Positions 23,175 through 34,330 of a DNA stretch of 64,000 bases are shown here, one piece after another. The position numbers were made by a program, and so were the translations under genes. How positions within the stretch are numbered: the first letter of the stretch is position 1; every line of letters begins with the position of its first letter. The stretch comes from Purpureocillium takamizusanense (lineage: Eukaryota; Ascomycota; Sordariomycetes; Hypocreales; Ophiocordycipitaceae), in NCBI RefSeq assembly GCF_022605165.1, contig NC_063072.1, positions 1,984,001 to 2,048,000 on the forward strand, given 5' to 3'. The notes under the pieces were generated by a model. It did no database searches and was not told where the DNA came from. It worked only from the letters and a program-made list of their open reading frames with translations.

Positions 23175-24042
23175 TTACGGTGCTCGTCAGGAGACTATGG
23201 TGGGAATGAGGGGTGATGGGCTAAGACATTGTTAGCTACCTCTTCTTGCGACGCTGCGGGGAAATCTGCGAGTCGCAAACCGCGCGCAAAGGCCCCCAAA
23301 ATTGGTGTTGAAGTCTTACCGAAAGAGATATGCGATTAGGCGCCGCAACGTCGTGGTGCGAGGACGAAGCGGATGGGAAAGGGTGCGTCTTTACCGATGT
23401 ATCCAGGAGAGGTGGAACTGGGCGGGTGTTTATTAGCAGATAGCTTGGAGGGGGGGGGCGCTGCCCAGCGGAGAAAAACACCACATCATCATGGTGGGGT
23501 TGGCCGTGAGATGCACCCCACGTGACTTTTCCGCAGTGCGCGCAACACAGCCTGACACGACGACCAGGCCAGGCACCAAGTTTCGGTGGAGGCATCCAGA
23601 TAAATAAACACAATAGTGGCCGCGCGGAGGCAATGCAATGCAAGGCAGCTGCAGTTGATCCTTTCGGGCCGTGCAAACAATCCGAAGACCCTCGGCACTC
23701 TTGCGCCCCGTACTTCATACTTCGCCGCGACTACTTGGCATGGAAGGTTACAAGTCACTGGTGTCAGACGGACCATACACGCCGCGTCACGCGAGCTAGA
23801 CTGCCCTCTTTTCTTCTCAACACAATGCTTTTCAGCTGTTCTACACCAGGCCTAGTGCTATATAATACAGGGACTCCAAGGTGTGCCTCAAAATCTGCAA
23901 AGGGGGGGTATGAAGACATGTCAAGAGATGGAGCGGAGATTGCAAGGCCACTTGAACCATCCACCGTAACACCGAATCCATGCCCAGTGATAATTCTTTT
24001 ATACAACGCCGCGTCTGTCGTTGCCCAACGTCGTCACACACC
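23175..24042. other. intergenic, cofilin promoter and Hsp60 3' region
   Basis: 868 bp between the cofilin start and the Hsp60 stop, both genes on the minus strand. It should hold the Hsp60 3' untranslated region and the cofilin promoter. No other gene is supported. Confidence 0.45.
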
Positions 24043-25921
24043 TTACATCATGCCGCCCATGCCGCCCATGCCGCCCATACCACCCATGCCACCCATGGGA
24101 GGGCCAGCAGCCTTGTCCTCGGGGGCCTCGACGATGGCAACCTCGGTGGTGCCAAGCAGGGAGGCAACACCGGAAGCGTCGATGAGACCAGTGCGGACGA
24201 CCTTGAGGGGGTCAAGGATACCGGCCTGGATCATGTCGACGTACTCGCCCTTGGCGCTGTCGAAGCCCTTGTTGAACTCGGCAGCGTACTCGTCAAGAAG
24301 CTTGCCAACAATGACAGAGCCCTCGAGGCCGGCGTTCTCGATGATGGTGCGAGCAGGACGGGTGATGGCGTTCTTAACAATGGTGATGCCGAGCTGCTGG
24401 TCAAAGTTGGCAGCCTTGACCTCGTTGAGGGCCTGGCTTGAGGCCTTGATAAGGGCAGTACCGCCACCGGGCAGGATGCCCTCCTCGACGGCAGCGCGGG
24501 TGGCGTTCAGGGCATCGACGAAGCGATCCTTCTTCTCACCGACCTCGACCTCAGAGGAGCCACCGACACGAAGGACGGCGACACCGCCAGAGAGCTTAGC
24601 CAGGCGCTCCTGGAGCTTCTCCTTCTCGTACTCGGAGGTGCTGGGGTCGGCAATGACGCCACGAATCTGCTCGCAGCGTTGGGCAATGGCGTCCTTGGAG
24701 CCCTCGCCGTTCAGCATGATGGTGTCCTCCTTGGTGATCGTGATGGACCCGGTGGAGCCGAGCATGTCGGCGGTAGCCTTCTCAAGCTTGACTTCGAGGT
24801 CGTCGCTGAAGACGGTACCCTTGGTAAGGACAGCAATATCACCGAGGATGGACTTGCGGTTGTCGCCGAAGCCGGGAGCCTTGACGGCAGCGACCTGGAG
24901 CTGACCGCGGAGCTTGTTCAGGATGCAGACGGCAAGGGCCTCACCGTCAATATCCTCGGCAATGATGACCAGGGGACGGCGCAATTGGGTGGAGGCCTCG
25001 AGGGCGGGAATGATGTCCTGAACAGCCGAGATCTTCTTCTCGGAGAGGAGAATCAGAGGGTTCTCGAACTCGACCTTCTGAGACTTGGTGTCGGTGATGA
25101 AGTAAGGCGAGACGAAGCCGCGGTCGAAGCGCATGCCCTCGGTGACGTCGAGCTCATCCTGCAGGGTCTTGCCCTCCTTGACAGTGATGACACCCTCCTT
25201 GCCGACCTTCTCCATGGCGTTGGCAATCATCTTGCCGACGTGGCTGTCACCGTTGGCGCTGATGGTGGCGACCTGGGCAATCTCCTCGCTGGTGGTGATG
25301 TCGCGCTTGTTCTTCTGGAGGTAGTCGACGACGGCATCGACGGCAGCCTGGATGCCGCGACGGAGGTCCATAGGGTTGCAGCCGGCGGCGACGTTCTTGA
25401 CGGTCTCGGAGAAGATGGCACGGCCAAGGACGGTGGCAGTGGTGGTGCCATCACCGGCGGCCTCGTTGGTCTTGTTGGCGACGTCTGATAATAACCGGGC
25501 GCCGAGGTTCTCAAACTTGTCCTTGAGGGTGACTGCCTTGGCGACAGTGACACCGTCTGATAGCGGATCAGCAGAGCTCACAATGCCATTGCTTCCTGTC
25601 AATGGAGAAATTTACCCTTGGTGATCTTGGGCGAGCCAAAGCTGGACTCGATCAGGACATTTCGGCCCTTGGGTCCCAGGGTGGTAGCGACGGCCTTGGC
25701 CAGGGTGTCGACACCAGCCAGGAGGGCGGCACGGCCCTCGACACCAAACTTGAGCTCCTGTACGACGGGTTAGAGGCCCGATGTGAGGCACGGCGGCGCA
25801 TTCTCGATCCTACCTTGTGGGCGAAGCGCAGCTGCTGGCCGAGGCCGGCTCCGGCGCGATACCGGGAGGCAGCCGAGGACAGAGCCGTGGCCCTGGCTCG
25901 CGAGCTCAGTGCGCGCTGCAT
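24043..25921 (-). CDS. HSP60: Mitochondrial chaperonin Hsp60 (GroEL type)
   Basis: Double-ring ATP-dependent folding chamber of the mitochondrial matrix, working with Hsp10. Exons are 25921-25814, 25757-25616 and 25556-24043, giving 587 aa; the two introns are 56 and 59 nt. Residues 1-36 are a mitochondrial presequence ([20 protein letters not shown] and following, Arg/Ser/Ala-rich without acids). The mature chain starts near the first splice site ([15 protein letters not shown]). Signatures are [41 protein letters not shown] and [12 protein letters not shown]. The C-terminus is the usual Gly-Met repeat ([16 protein letters not shown]). Confidence 0.97.
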
Positions 25922-26226
25922 CTTGCGTGTGTGGAAGAGTGTGTCGGAGGGGTGATTAAAAGAAATAAAGTGTTGTACAAGGAAGCAGGAGAAAGGAGTC
26001 GCTGAGCTGAGGCTGGGGAGATGCAGCTTCGACGGGACGTGGAGAGGGAGGAAGAAGAGGCTCGCTCAATTGGAGAAGCTCCCTCTGCCGCCCCAAAAAA
26101 TTGCACGGAGACGCTCGGCAAAAATGTGTTGCCCGGGGATCGCGGCCTGCCCAATCATGGGGGCCCCAAGGCTAGCAGCGGCCCCACAGCGCATTCTACG
26201 CCGGGGAAGTCGCGAAGTAGCCTACT

Positions 26227-26244
26227 TTCCATGTCGTTCTAGAA
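26227..26244. promoter_or_regulatory. candidate heat-shock element
   Basis: TTC at 26227, TTC at 26237 and GAA at 26242 have the 10-bp and 5-bp spacing of gapped Hsf1 sites; the right half is the palindrome TTCTAGAA. It lies about 305-325 bp upstream of the Hsp60 start codon. The site class is established knowledge; its use here is inference. Confidence 0.4.
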
Positions 26245-26249
26245 CCCAC

Positions 26250-26281
26250 GACTCCAAGACTCCAAGACTCCAAGACTCCAA
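26250..26281. repeat. GACTCCAA tandem repeat (4 copies)
   Basis: Four perfect head-to-tail copies of the 8-bp unit in the Hsp60 upstream region, directly next to the candidate heat-shock element. Confidence 0.9.
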
Positions 26282-26834
26282 CTATCGTCACATTTCTGAA
26301 AGGAGGAGTCGTCGTCAACGCTATGCGGACGCTTGTGTGGTGGTTGCGATGACCTGGAACGAGGATGAAGTAGCCTTCGGACCATTGACATTGGACTGCT
26401 GTGCGGCTGTAGCGCTCAGGAACTGGGAGGGCGGCGGAGACAGGACGAGGACCGTGAAGTGATCCAGTGTCCGCCCTAGCTACCGTCCACCGTCGAGGTT
26501 TTCTTGGGCGTTTTCTTCATTCAAACGTTAAACAACAACTTCATGAGACCTGATGTCAGTCTCGCAGTGTGAGACTTGTCCTGCCAGCTGCTCACCCAAG
26601 TCACCATCCCGTGTCAGTCATGCTATCCCCATCTACAACCCAGCACCGATCTGTCCCACCTACATCGTCAGAGGCGCCCATCAATAGTCACGGGAAACAT
26701 CATGTTTTATTTTTTGGAACTTTTCTTATTCTTGTACCTATCTGCGACCCGAAGCCCGTTGTCCCCCGTTCCCTGCTCCATACACTTCCAACGCCTCCGG
26801 ACTTTCGGCAGATAGGTAAAACTATTCCCGGCAT

Positions 26835-28385
26835 TTACTTGCCCCCAAACTTGAATACCTTCTTGAAGAAGGCCTTAATTTTGTCGCCGCGCTTCTTGGC
26901 CGGCTTCTCCTCGTGGGGGAGCTCTGTCCCCTCCACGACCGTAGCAGCGTCGGCCATGTCGTCAAGGCCAAAGGTCTGGGCGTTGGAACTGTCGGGAGTT
27001 CCAACCTGCGTCTGCTCTGATCCAAACTCGACAGAGCGCTGGATATGGAAGCGGAGGACGTTGTCAAATGCCTCTCGCTGGGTGCCGACAACGACCTCGA
27101 GAGCGTTGCGAGTTTGGGTGTTTGTTGCTTCACGCATGGAAGCCTGAGCCCCCTGGAGATTGTTCTGGGCAGCATCTTGGACTGCGCGCAGAAGTGAATC
27201 ATGAGAAATTTGCATGGCCTCCTGGATGGTAGCCTGGATGGTGCTTTGCACCATGGTCTGCACAGTATGCTGAACGTGATTCTGAATGGCATCTTGCACT
27301 GCATGCTGAACGGTGGTCTGAACAGCCTGCCGAATAGCATGATAGAGAGCAGGAAGTGTGGCATTTTGAGTTGAATGTTCCATGACATTGACAATGTATC
27401 CGGGAATAGCGGTAACCATCTGAGTCATCTGGTTCATGAGACCACTGACAGTCTCGGCAGAAGCGCACTGGCCATGTGCGTGGCCATTGTCATTGTTCTG
27501 GGCAATGCCCTGGATATTGCTGGTCTGACTTTCAATGAGGTTGAGCAGAGCACGGATCTGAGCATTGGCATTCTCAGAGTGCTGCTCGATCTGGCGGTAC
27601 TGAAGATCCAGCTGGCGGCTGAGAGTGTTGTTCTGCTCATGAAAGTCCGAGTTCTCCTGGTTGGTGGCCCGGAGAGTCTGACTGAGGTTGTTGGCAATGA
27701 AACGAAGAGGAGCCAAGGCAGAGGCAAGCTGCTGCTCCACAGCGCTCTCGACGCTTTCCGCGACGGTCTTAGCATTGGACGAGGCGGTAGTTGGGGTGTT
27801 AATGTTGGGAAGGGGCGCGGAAGCAGCGCCATTCTGAACGGTAGCACCCTTGACGAAGGCAGAAGAAGCATTGCCAGTAATGCTGGCGCCGGGTCGGCAA
27901 GTTCCAATGGGAGCCGGGATGCTGCCACGGCCATCTTGCTGCTGACGCTGATTCATAACTTGATGGAATCCCTCAGTCCAAGGGCCATTGCTGACGGAAC
28001 GACTGGACTGGTTACTTCCGGTCCAAACGTAAACGTTCCCGTTGCTGTCGATGGCAGTCTGAGGAGCAGAGACGGATCGCTGGTTGACAGATCCAGCGCC
28101 GCGGACATTGTTGTTGGCCACATTATTGGCGTTGTTGATGTTGTTGGAATTCATCTGGTTGTTGGAAACGGAGGTGCCATTGGCATTTGCTCCGGCATTG
28201 ACAGTAGCAGCTCCATTGATGGGCTGAACAGGGCCGCCCTGCTGAGCAGTGGCGTTTTCTCCCTCAGAAGCGACGAGGTTCTGCTGAGAAGCATCGCGAG
28301 AAGGAGCCTTGTACACAGTGCTGGGAAGGCGATAGCCATCATCGTCACCTGCCGCTCCGCCAGTGTTGCTCGCCTGAGGAGCCAT
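26835..28385 (-). CDS. unrecognised Gln/Asn-rich protein with a VQ tetrapeptide repeat and basic tail
   Basis: No family recognised. A single exon gives 516 aa from the ATG at 28385; the frame extends upstream only through a TTG codon. Layout: an Asn/Ala/Gly-rich low-complexity N-terminal half (NNQMNSNNINNANNVANNNV) and a helical, Gln-rich middle that looks like coiled coil (residues about 220-300). Next is a strict four-residue repeat of the form xxVQ/xxIQ over about 40 residues (27,210-27,329). Last is a Lys/Phe-rich amphipathic C-terminus (AKKRGDKIKAFFKKVFKFGG) that could bind membrane or nucleic acid. There are no Cys-rich, transmembrane or catalytic motifs. Low-frequency stops and sustained codon use suggest a real gene. 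The plus-strand frame opposite it is a shadow. Confidence 0.7.
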   Translation of the reverse strand: MAPQASNTGGAAGDDDGYRLPSTVYKAPSRDASQQNLVASEGENATAQQGGPVQPINGAATVNAGANANGTSVSNNQMNSNNINNANNVANNNVRGAGSVNQRSVSAPQTAIDSNGNVYVWTGSNQSSRSVSNGPWTEGFHQVMNQRQQQDGRGSIPAPIGTCRPGASITGNASSAFVKGATVQNGAASAPLPNINTPTTASSNAKTVAESVESAVEQQLASALAPLRFIANNLSQTLRATNQENSDFHEQNNTLSRQLDLQYRQIEQHSENANAQIRALLNLIESQTSNIQGIAQNNDNGHAHGQCASAETVSGLMNQMTQMVTAIPGYIVNVMEHSTQNATLPALYHAIRQAVQTTVQHAVQDAIQNHVQHTVQTMVQSTIQATIQEAMQISHDSLLRAVQDAAQNNLQGAQASMREATNTQTRNALEVVVGTQREAFDNVLRFHIQRSVEFGSEQTQVGTPDSSNAQTFGLDDMADAATVVEGTELPHEEKPAKKRGDKIKAFFKKVFKFGGK

Positions 28386-29556
28386 GAGGAATACTCGTTT
28401 GTGATCGAGTACGAGAAAGTAGTATGTGCGGTGCAGCTGTTCCGTCTGAACGGATATCAAGCCTGAAGGTTGAATGGGGTGTAAGACAACTGATGACTTA
28501 TCAAGTCAAGATAGAACGTCTTGTAGTTGGACTTGAGTTGCTGTTGCACGAAGAGCTGTAGATTGGGACCACCAAGAGCTTCGCAGAGAAGATGGGAGAT
28601 GGTGAAGAAGGAAACAAGAAGAAGTTGGGAGGGGGGGACGGCCGCAGGCTTTTCGAACAGTGAACAGCACCAGTCCCGGGGAAGAACCTGTTCACCACGG
28701 GTGGCTCGGGGCGTTGGGGTGCTGAACAGATGAACGGGATGAGGCTGGATCCCCCCCCCCAAGCAACATAAACCGGCAGTGAACAGCGGCCTCAGGGGCG
28801 TGGCATAGCCTGTAGAAGCCCGTCCCCGGGGCACTTCAGTGCTGTCCGCGCTGAACAGCCGAAGCGTTGCGAGTTTCGATGGTTTTGGGACTGCTAAGGT
28901 GAAAATTTCGATGCGCCAACGCTGCAGGAGAAAGTGCGGTGCTTTCGTGCTCGAAATGTTTGCCATATCAAAAGTCCATCCCATGAGCATAGACTTGTGC
29001 AGGCCGAACACTCCGCCACCACCCACGACTGAGAAGAGTTTTGAAAGTTTTGAGTTTTGTCCAAGGACGTGCTTGCTCTGAAGAATGCATCAGTGGCTTT
29101 TAATTTTTCCCAGAAGCGCCATGCTGTTACGACATGTGGTTGCCACATGCGCAGCGGTAATGGGAAACTTTGCGGGCAAGCAAAACCGCCGCCTCTGGCT
29201 GTTCACCGGGCACCAGGTACCCCGCGAAACGCACAAAAACGCACCAACAAAACCAACCGGGCTTTGCCCAAGCTTGTGTGGCTGGTGAATCAAGGCCTGA
29301 GGATGTTGAGTGCATTCACTGGCGAAGTTGGTACGTCGCAGCAGCGTTGCAAAAGCTGAGTTGGCAGATCAATTCATGATGGGTGGTGGGATGAAGAAGA
29401 ATCTATCTGCACACAGGGTTGAGTCCCAACTATAAACGATTCCCCTTTCCGTGCCGTCTCCCTATTGCCAACCTCGTAGTCCCAGTAACCCCTATAGCCC
29501 CTTGTTCAGGCATCCCAAGCAATTCGCACCGCCGGCACCGAAATTTGCATTTTGAA
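28386..29556. other. intergenic, no supported gene
   Basis: About 1.2 kb between two minus-strand genes. It should hold the promoter of the VQ-repeat gene (including pyrimidine/G runs) and the 3' region of Myb-like gene A. The short frames show no domain. Confidence 0.4.
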
Positions 29557-30238
29557 TTAGGTCCAAAATTCAAACTCCCACCTCGGTCTCGGACGGGGCA
29601 TCTGTAGGGAGGGTTTAGCGTCTTTGTCCAGCTGATTTTGTACTGGGAGGAGTTCAGAGGCAGCAGACGCACCGGAGAGGTCAGACTCGTCCTTGGTTTC
29701 CTGCTTGACGACCTCATCATCGTCCTTTTCCTTCTTAGGCTTCGGAGTAGCCTTGGGAGCTGGCTCAGGGGCGGGCTCCTCTTCCTTCTTGACCTCCTCG
29801 CTTTTGATCTTCTTGGCGCTGACGGGGGTACTGCGAACGTTCTTTCTCTTGACTGGAGTCGTCTGGGGAGTCTGAACCGTGTCCGTTTCCTCAGACTCCT
29901 TGGAAGCAGTCCTGGCAGCGTGGGCCTTGAGCAAGCGCTCGTATCGTTTCTGGCTGTTGTGGGAAACGATGAGCGGTTGTGTGTCGTTGGCGGCTGAGAT
30001 CAGGATCAGGGGGCATTGCAGGACTTACGCAGCGGCCTTGGAAACGATGCTCATCTCCTGGGCCACGGCTTCAAAGTTGGGCTGCGCAGGATGTCAGATG
30101 GTTTCACAATGTCGAAATAGCGAGCGAGGGAAAGCAACATACCTTGCCATTGTTGGCGTGCTTGATGCAGCAGACCAGGAACTTGACCTGCTCGTCGGCA
30201 CGGTTGTCGACCTTGTTCGACGTGGGAGTGGTCGACAT
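29557..30238 (-). CDS. Myb/SANT-like small protein, array gene A
   Basis: First member of the paralogous array. Exons are 30238-30143, 30081-30029 and 29953-29557, giving 181 aa. The N-terminal ~60 residues form the helix-turn-helix-like domain: DEQVKFLVCCIKHANN (helix 1), PNFEAVAQEM (helix 2), KAAAQKRYERLLKAH (recognition helix). The second intron (gtaagt donor, phase 2) splits it just before the QKRYERLL helix, as in genes E, G and H. The tail is Lys/Pro/Glu-rich with SUMO-consensus motifs IKSE, VKKE and VKQE and a likely nuclear signal (PVKRKNVR). A further 42-nt in-frame intron near the 3' end (gtacaa...ctacag) is possible. The domain type is inferred from helix and Trp/aromatic spacing, not from a search. 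Confidence 0.72.
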
Positions 30239-31405
30239 TTTTCGTGGAAAGCTGTGCTTACCATTTAGCTCGTGCAAACAACGAAGATGGAGGTTCTCAG
30301 TGCTCTGAGAATTTGTGCTTGGGGGAAGGGAGGAGAGAGATGTAGACTGTGCAGGGACGAAACTGGGGTCACGACCAAAACGCTGGCCAGAGGTGAATAT
30401 GACGGTTGGGACGAGGGTGATTCGTTTCCCTGGATAAGAAGAACATACGCTTTAGCCTGATAAAACGAAGCAAATCTGAATGTCAGAAGACTGCAGAGGG
30501 ATGCAAGGAGCCTAGACAGGTAGCTGGCGGTTGCAAGCGGTGGTAGACAGTGGTGGGTGCAGGAAAAGCAGAGCCCAAGCAACAGAACACGGGGTGGCAG
30601 AGCAGGGCTTTATAGTCTGGAAAAGAACCCGGTGGAATCAGACTTCAGGGTACGGACGGAATATTCGCAGTGCTGTGTCGAGTGGCCTGCTTGCTCCGAA
30701 CACGTCTGGTCTTTTTTTTTCCGCTTCCGCCCAGCAACGCTGCATCACAGAGCGCCTGCTGAGCTCTCAACAGTGGAATTAGAATTGGACTGGGGAAGTC
30801 TGGCGTAGTGTGTTTGCTCTCAACTGGAGTCTGTTTTCGATATTGCAGATGCCGACCTCTCGCAAAAACATTGATTCAGCCTCCTCGTGGTATGTGGACA
30901 AGTGCTTGGCCGCTGCTCGCTCTTCACGCAGCAATCGACTGAACGGGCCGCGGAAGGTGATTCTCCTACAGCCTGCTATACATTAGGCTACCAGTATTTC
31001 ATTTGCACTCAAGGCTCCTTTCAAAATATATGGCTAGATATGAGGGACGAAGGCTATTTTGTTACCAAAAGACTATGAGGTTTCGCAAATAACCTTAATT
31101 GTGCGGCGCCGTCGTGCAAACGGCCTCGGTTCGCCAGTCTCATGACAGAATTACATGAAAGACATGAACAGTAATGTTTCTCTGAACGATAGCTGGTATT
31201 AATTTCGGTGTCCCCGGTTGGCGTTAAAAGCTCAGCAATAACTCCTGTAGTCCAGCCCTCGTCCGAGACGCCAAATAACAGTGCATGTAACCCTTAAAGA
31301 ATGCCGTGATAACACTCACCATGGGTGCCACAATCGAAATTGTTGCGCCGTGCCCGCAGACAACACAATGCTCTACTGCAAGCCCCAAAATTGATATTCC
31401 GAGGC
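30239..31405. other. intergenic between array genes A and B
   Basis: About 1.2 kb; it holds the promoter of A and the 3' region of B. No further domain-bearing exon of the array was found here. Confidence 0.4.
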
Positions 31406-31864
31406 TCAGTTGCCGCTATCAGAAGCCTCCAAGTCTTTCATGACCTCGTCTTTCACCTCAAGTTTGACCTCGTCTTTATCTTCGTTTTCTTCGACGTCGT
31501 CATGCTCCTCCTCCTCCTCCTTCTTGACGGGAGGAGCGGTGGCCTTCTTGCGGGGAGAGCGCGTCTTCTTGACCTTTGCATCGCCGGCCGATCCGGTCGC
31601 CGCGCCGCCCTTGAGCTTGCGAGGCGAGGGCGCGGGCGTCGTGCCGTCGCGCCAGCCGTGGCGGACAGACATCTGGCGGAAGCGCTCCTTGGCGCACTTT
31701 GCGTCCTTGAGGCCCAGGTCTCCGGCGACCTGGTCCCAGTTGGCGTCGGGCTTCTGGGTCATGTTGTCGAACAGGGCCTTGATGAAGCGGAGCTCGTTGT
31801 CGGTGAGGCCGTTGGGGGCGGCGTCGCCTCCGTCGGCGCTGACGGCGACCTTCTTGGGAGGCAT
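31406..31864 (-). CDS. Myb/SANT-like small protein, array gene B
   Basis: A single exon gives 152 aa from the ATG at 31864. The N-terminal domain (about residues 18-70) reads NELRFIKALFDNMTQK (helix 1), NWDQVAGDLGL (helix 2, Trp kept) and AKCAKERFRQMSVRHGW (recognition helix). The tail is basic then acidic: repeated Lys-rich SPRK motifs (SPRKLKGG, SPRKKATAP), SUMO-consensus VKKE, VKLE and VKDE, and a Glu/Asp-rich end. Such a small one-domain protein with a charged tail suggests a nuclear DNA- or chromatin-binding role; this is inference. Confidence 0.75.
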   Translation of the reverse strand: MPPKKVAVSADGGDAAPNGLTDNELRFIKALFDNMTQKPDANWDQVAGDLGLKDAKCAKERFRQMSVRHGWRDGTTPAPSPRKLKGGAATGSAGDAKVKKTRSPRKKATAPPVKKEEEEEHDDVEENEDKDEVKLEVKDEVMKDLEASDSGN

Positions 31865-32785
31865 GATGGGTTTCTGTCCCGAGTGTTAGCCCCAAATGTG
31901 AGTGCTCGGGTCTGGTGGGTTTGAGACGAAGGGGTGTCGGAACTCACTGTGGGATGATTATTGAGATTTGGACTGAAACGCAGCGGTGGATTTATAGTAG
32001 GTTTTAGAGGTCTTGGGAGTGATGTTCTGCGTTGTGGAAAGGATTTGTCCAAGGTGGCGCGCAGGTGAGAGTGGAAGATGCGCGGTGGAGGTGGGAGTTT
32101 GAGGTTTTGCAAAGGCGGTAAGAATAGCAAACCCTCAAACGGAACGCAATTTGCTCTAGAGCTCACTGGTGTGTCATGGCCATTCATGAGCAAACGAGGG
32201 ACTCAGCTCGCTCCGGCATTCACTTGCCGACGACCAGAGTCCCCGGAACTTGCAACGGGGCCAGGCCTGGTGCAAACACTGCGGCACCCAGGTGGCGGTC
32301 AGTTAGCAAAACATACCTTGACACTGTGCGAGAGAAATGTCCTAGGAGCGAGAGCTGATATTGGGTAGCCACGCATGCTATAGGATTGTTCTTAATGTTG
32401 CCAGGACTGTCCAGGGAGACGACATCCCGGAGCATGATTATTTTGGTAAATAAGAATCACACAGTCAACCACAGATTGTCGAGCGCGGTTTAAAAGCACA
32501 AATATAGCGACAAAAGCCGCCATGTCACATTCGTACTATGATCCTTGCCCATGGCCTTCATTGGCAAAGTGTTCCCAAGCAAGCCTATCGAGTCGTGTCT
32601 GGTCTGGTTCCGGACCGCCAAACCCCCCCAGACTCCAATGTCCGTCCGTCCGTCCGGCCTCGTCAAAAACAAACCCAACTCCCAAAAAGAAATCAGAGCC
32701 GGTCTTAACTGTCGGATGAAAACAACGCAAGTCCATCACATCACATCGCTGCGAACAGGGACATACGCTATCGTCACGAGGAGTT
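31865..32785. other. intergenic between array genes B and C
   Basis: About 0.9 kb with the B promoter and the C 3' region. No supported gene. Confidence 0.4.
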
Positions 32786-33479
32786 TTAGAAGGGATCCTC
32801 AGTCTCATCCTCAGCCTCGGCGGCGGCGGCCTCGCGGCTGCGCATGATGGACTTGAGCTCCTCCTCAAACTGGGACGGGGTGCCCTCGTAAGTCTCGGAC
32901 TTGACGGCGGCGGGCTTGCCGCCCACGACGGTCGCATCATCATCGTCGTCCTTAGCGGCGTCGGTCGCGTCCTTGTTGGGCTCTTCCTTCTTGACGGCCG
33001 AAGCGCGGGCGCCGCCGCGACCCTTGGCGCCGGTGCGGCCGGTGTTCTTCAGCACCTTGCTCGGGGTGGCTGGGCCGGCCGTCTTCTTCGGGGTGGCGGC
33101 CTTCTTGGGGGTGGTTGCCTTCTTGGGGGTCGCGCGGGTAGAGGTAGTTGCGCCACCGGCGCTGGCGGGCGAGTCGGTGGTCGAGATGCCAAGCTTGCGC
33201 TTGATCTGGCCGAAGCGCACCTAGTTCAAGGGAGCGGGTGGAACATGTCAGGTTGAAGCTTCTTGCTGTGCGCTCTTCAGGGGTGAGAGGAAGGAGGGGA
33301 GGCGGGCGGAAGGTGGATAATACCTTGGCCACTTCGGCGTTCTTGAAGTTCTGTTCCTCGGCGACGGCGGACCAGTCAATGTCGGCCTTGTTCTTGGTGT
33401 GCTTGACGATGGCGAAGAAAAACATGGCCTCGGCGGTGGTGGGCTCCTTCTTGGGAGTGGAAGCCTGTTCGTCGGCCAT
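32786..33479 (-). CDS. Myb/SANT-like small protein, array gene C
   Basis: Exons are 33479-33324 and 33220-32786, giving 196 aa; the 103-nt intron runs gtatta...ctag, phase 0. The domain (about 15-70) reads EAMFFFAIVKHTKN (helix 1), IDWSAVAEEQNF (helix 2) and AEVAKVRFGQIKRKLG (recognition helix), with the intron inside the last helix. The tail has a threefold basic repeat (ATPKKAT, TPKKAA, TPKKTA), resembling histone-H1-type Lys/Thr/Pro tails. It also has a Gly/Arg patch (GAKGRGGARAS), SUMO-consensus VKKE and VKSE, and an acidic end. It pairs with gene D in layout and strand. Confidence 0.75.
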
Positions 33480-34330
33480 GGCTGCGGCAGGTAGGAAGGT
33501 AGCTGCAAATATCAGCACATGGAGTTTACGTATATAGCCTCACCATAATGTTAGATACTTACTTGGCTGCTGCGATAGAGACGAGAAGTGGTTTGCTGTG
33601 AGAGCAGTCGGGCCACGTGCGTTGCCGAAGAAGGTGGGTGGAACGCGTGGGATGTTGATGCGTGGTGCGGGTTGTAAGAGAGAGAAAATGAGAGTGAACG
33701 GGCCAGGAAGATGCAAGCCAGCTTTATCCTGCACCCGGTGGCAGCGACTAGGGCCACCAGTGAACAATATGTGCCAGATGCTGAACAGCTGGCGGGCTGG
33801 CCTTGGCCGTGCACGCAACTGGCACTGCACCGGCCGCGTTTGGCACAGTCTTTTGGTGGCGGTCAATACGCGTTGCCCTAGTCAATAGTGATACACGGCG
33901 TGAACTTGACTCACTAAGGAGTAAAGAAGGGACCAAACGCCATCTCGTCTATAGTGCGGGACGGGGCAACACTGGGGACGGGCAAGATCGGATGGGCATC
34001 AGCCTTGGCTCTCATGTTGATTCTATATACCAACAAGCAGGAACTAGAGTTCAAAAGCATCGACGTCCCTCCCATTAGTGTACAATTTGTTCTGCGACGC
34101 ATTGAGGCCGGCACTCCCAGGCCATATCCAGGGGTCGTCAAAAGCAAACGCAGCCGAGCCAACGGATCCTCGGTTTCAAAAAGAAGTCGCGCGCCCTCGG
34201 GGTTGTTTTCTTTCTTCGTCATTAGGTCGTGAAAATCTACCAAACGCCACACCGAGTTTTTGGATTGTGATGTACGAGTCGTCGTTTACACCCGCGGCAT
34301 CATTATGAGAGCCTGCTCGCCACGGGGGTA
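33480..34330. other. intergenic between array genes C and D
   Basis: About 0.85 kb with the C promoter and the D 3' region. No supported gene. Confidence 0.4.

Larger units (their letters stand above)
25922..26834. promoter_or_regulatory. Hsp60 upstream region
   Basis: 913 bp between the Hsp60 start and the stop of the next minus-strand gene. It carries a candidate heat-shock element (26,227-26,244) and a four-copy 8-bp repeat just beyond it. No gene is supported. Confidence 0.45.

Noticed and set aside
23522..24904. 460-codon plus-strand open frame
   Set aside because: Lies antisense over HSP60, with composition that simply mirrors its codons; no domain, and the left third is low-quality intergenic sequence.
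28386..28460. upstream extension of the VQ-repeat protein
   Set aside because: The extension begins at TTG and has no ATG, so the start was set at 28385.
27375..28466. 363-codon plus-strand open frame opposite the VQ-repeat gene
   Set aside because: Antisense shadow; the minus frame has an ATG, structured repeats and a plausible tail, whereas the plus frame has no recognisable feature.
29594..29635. additional 42-nt intron in gene A
   Set aside because: GT-AG ends exist (gtacaa...ctacag) but removal is in frame and not needed; left as coding with a note.
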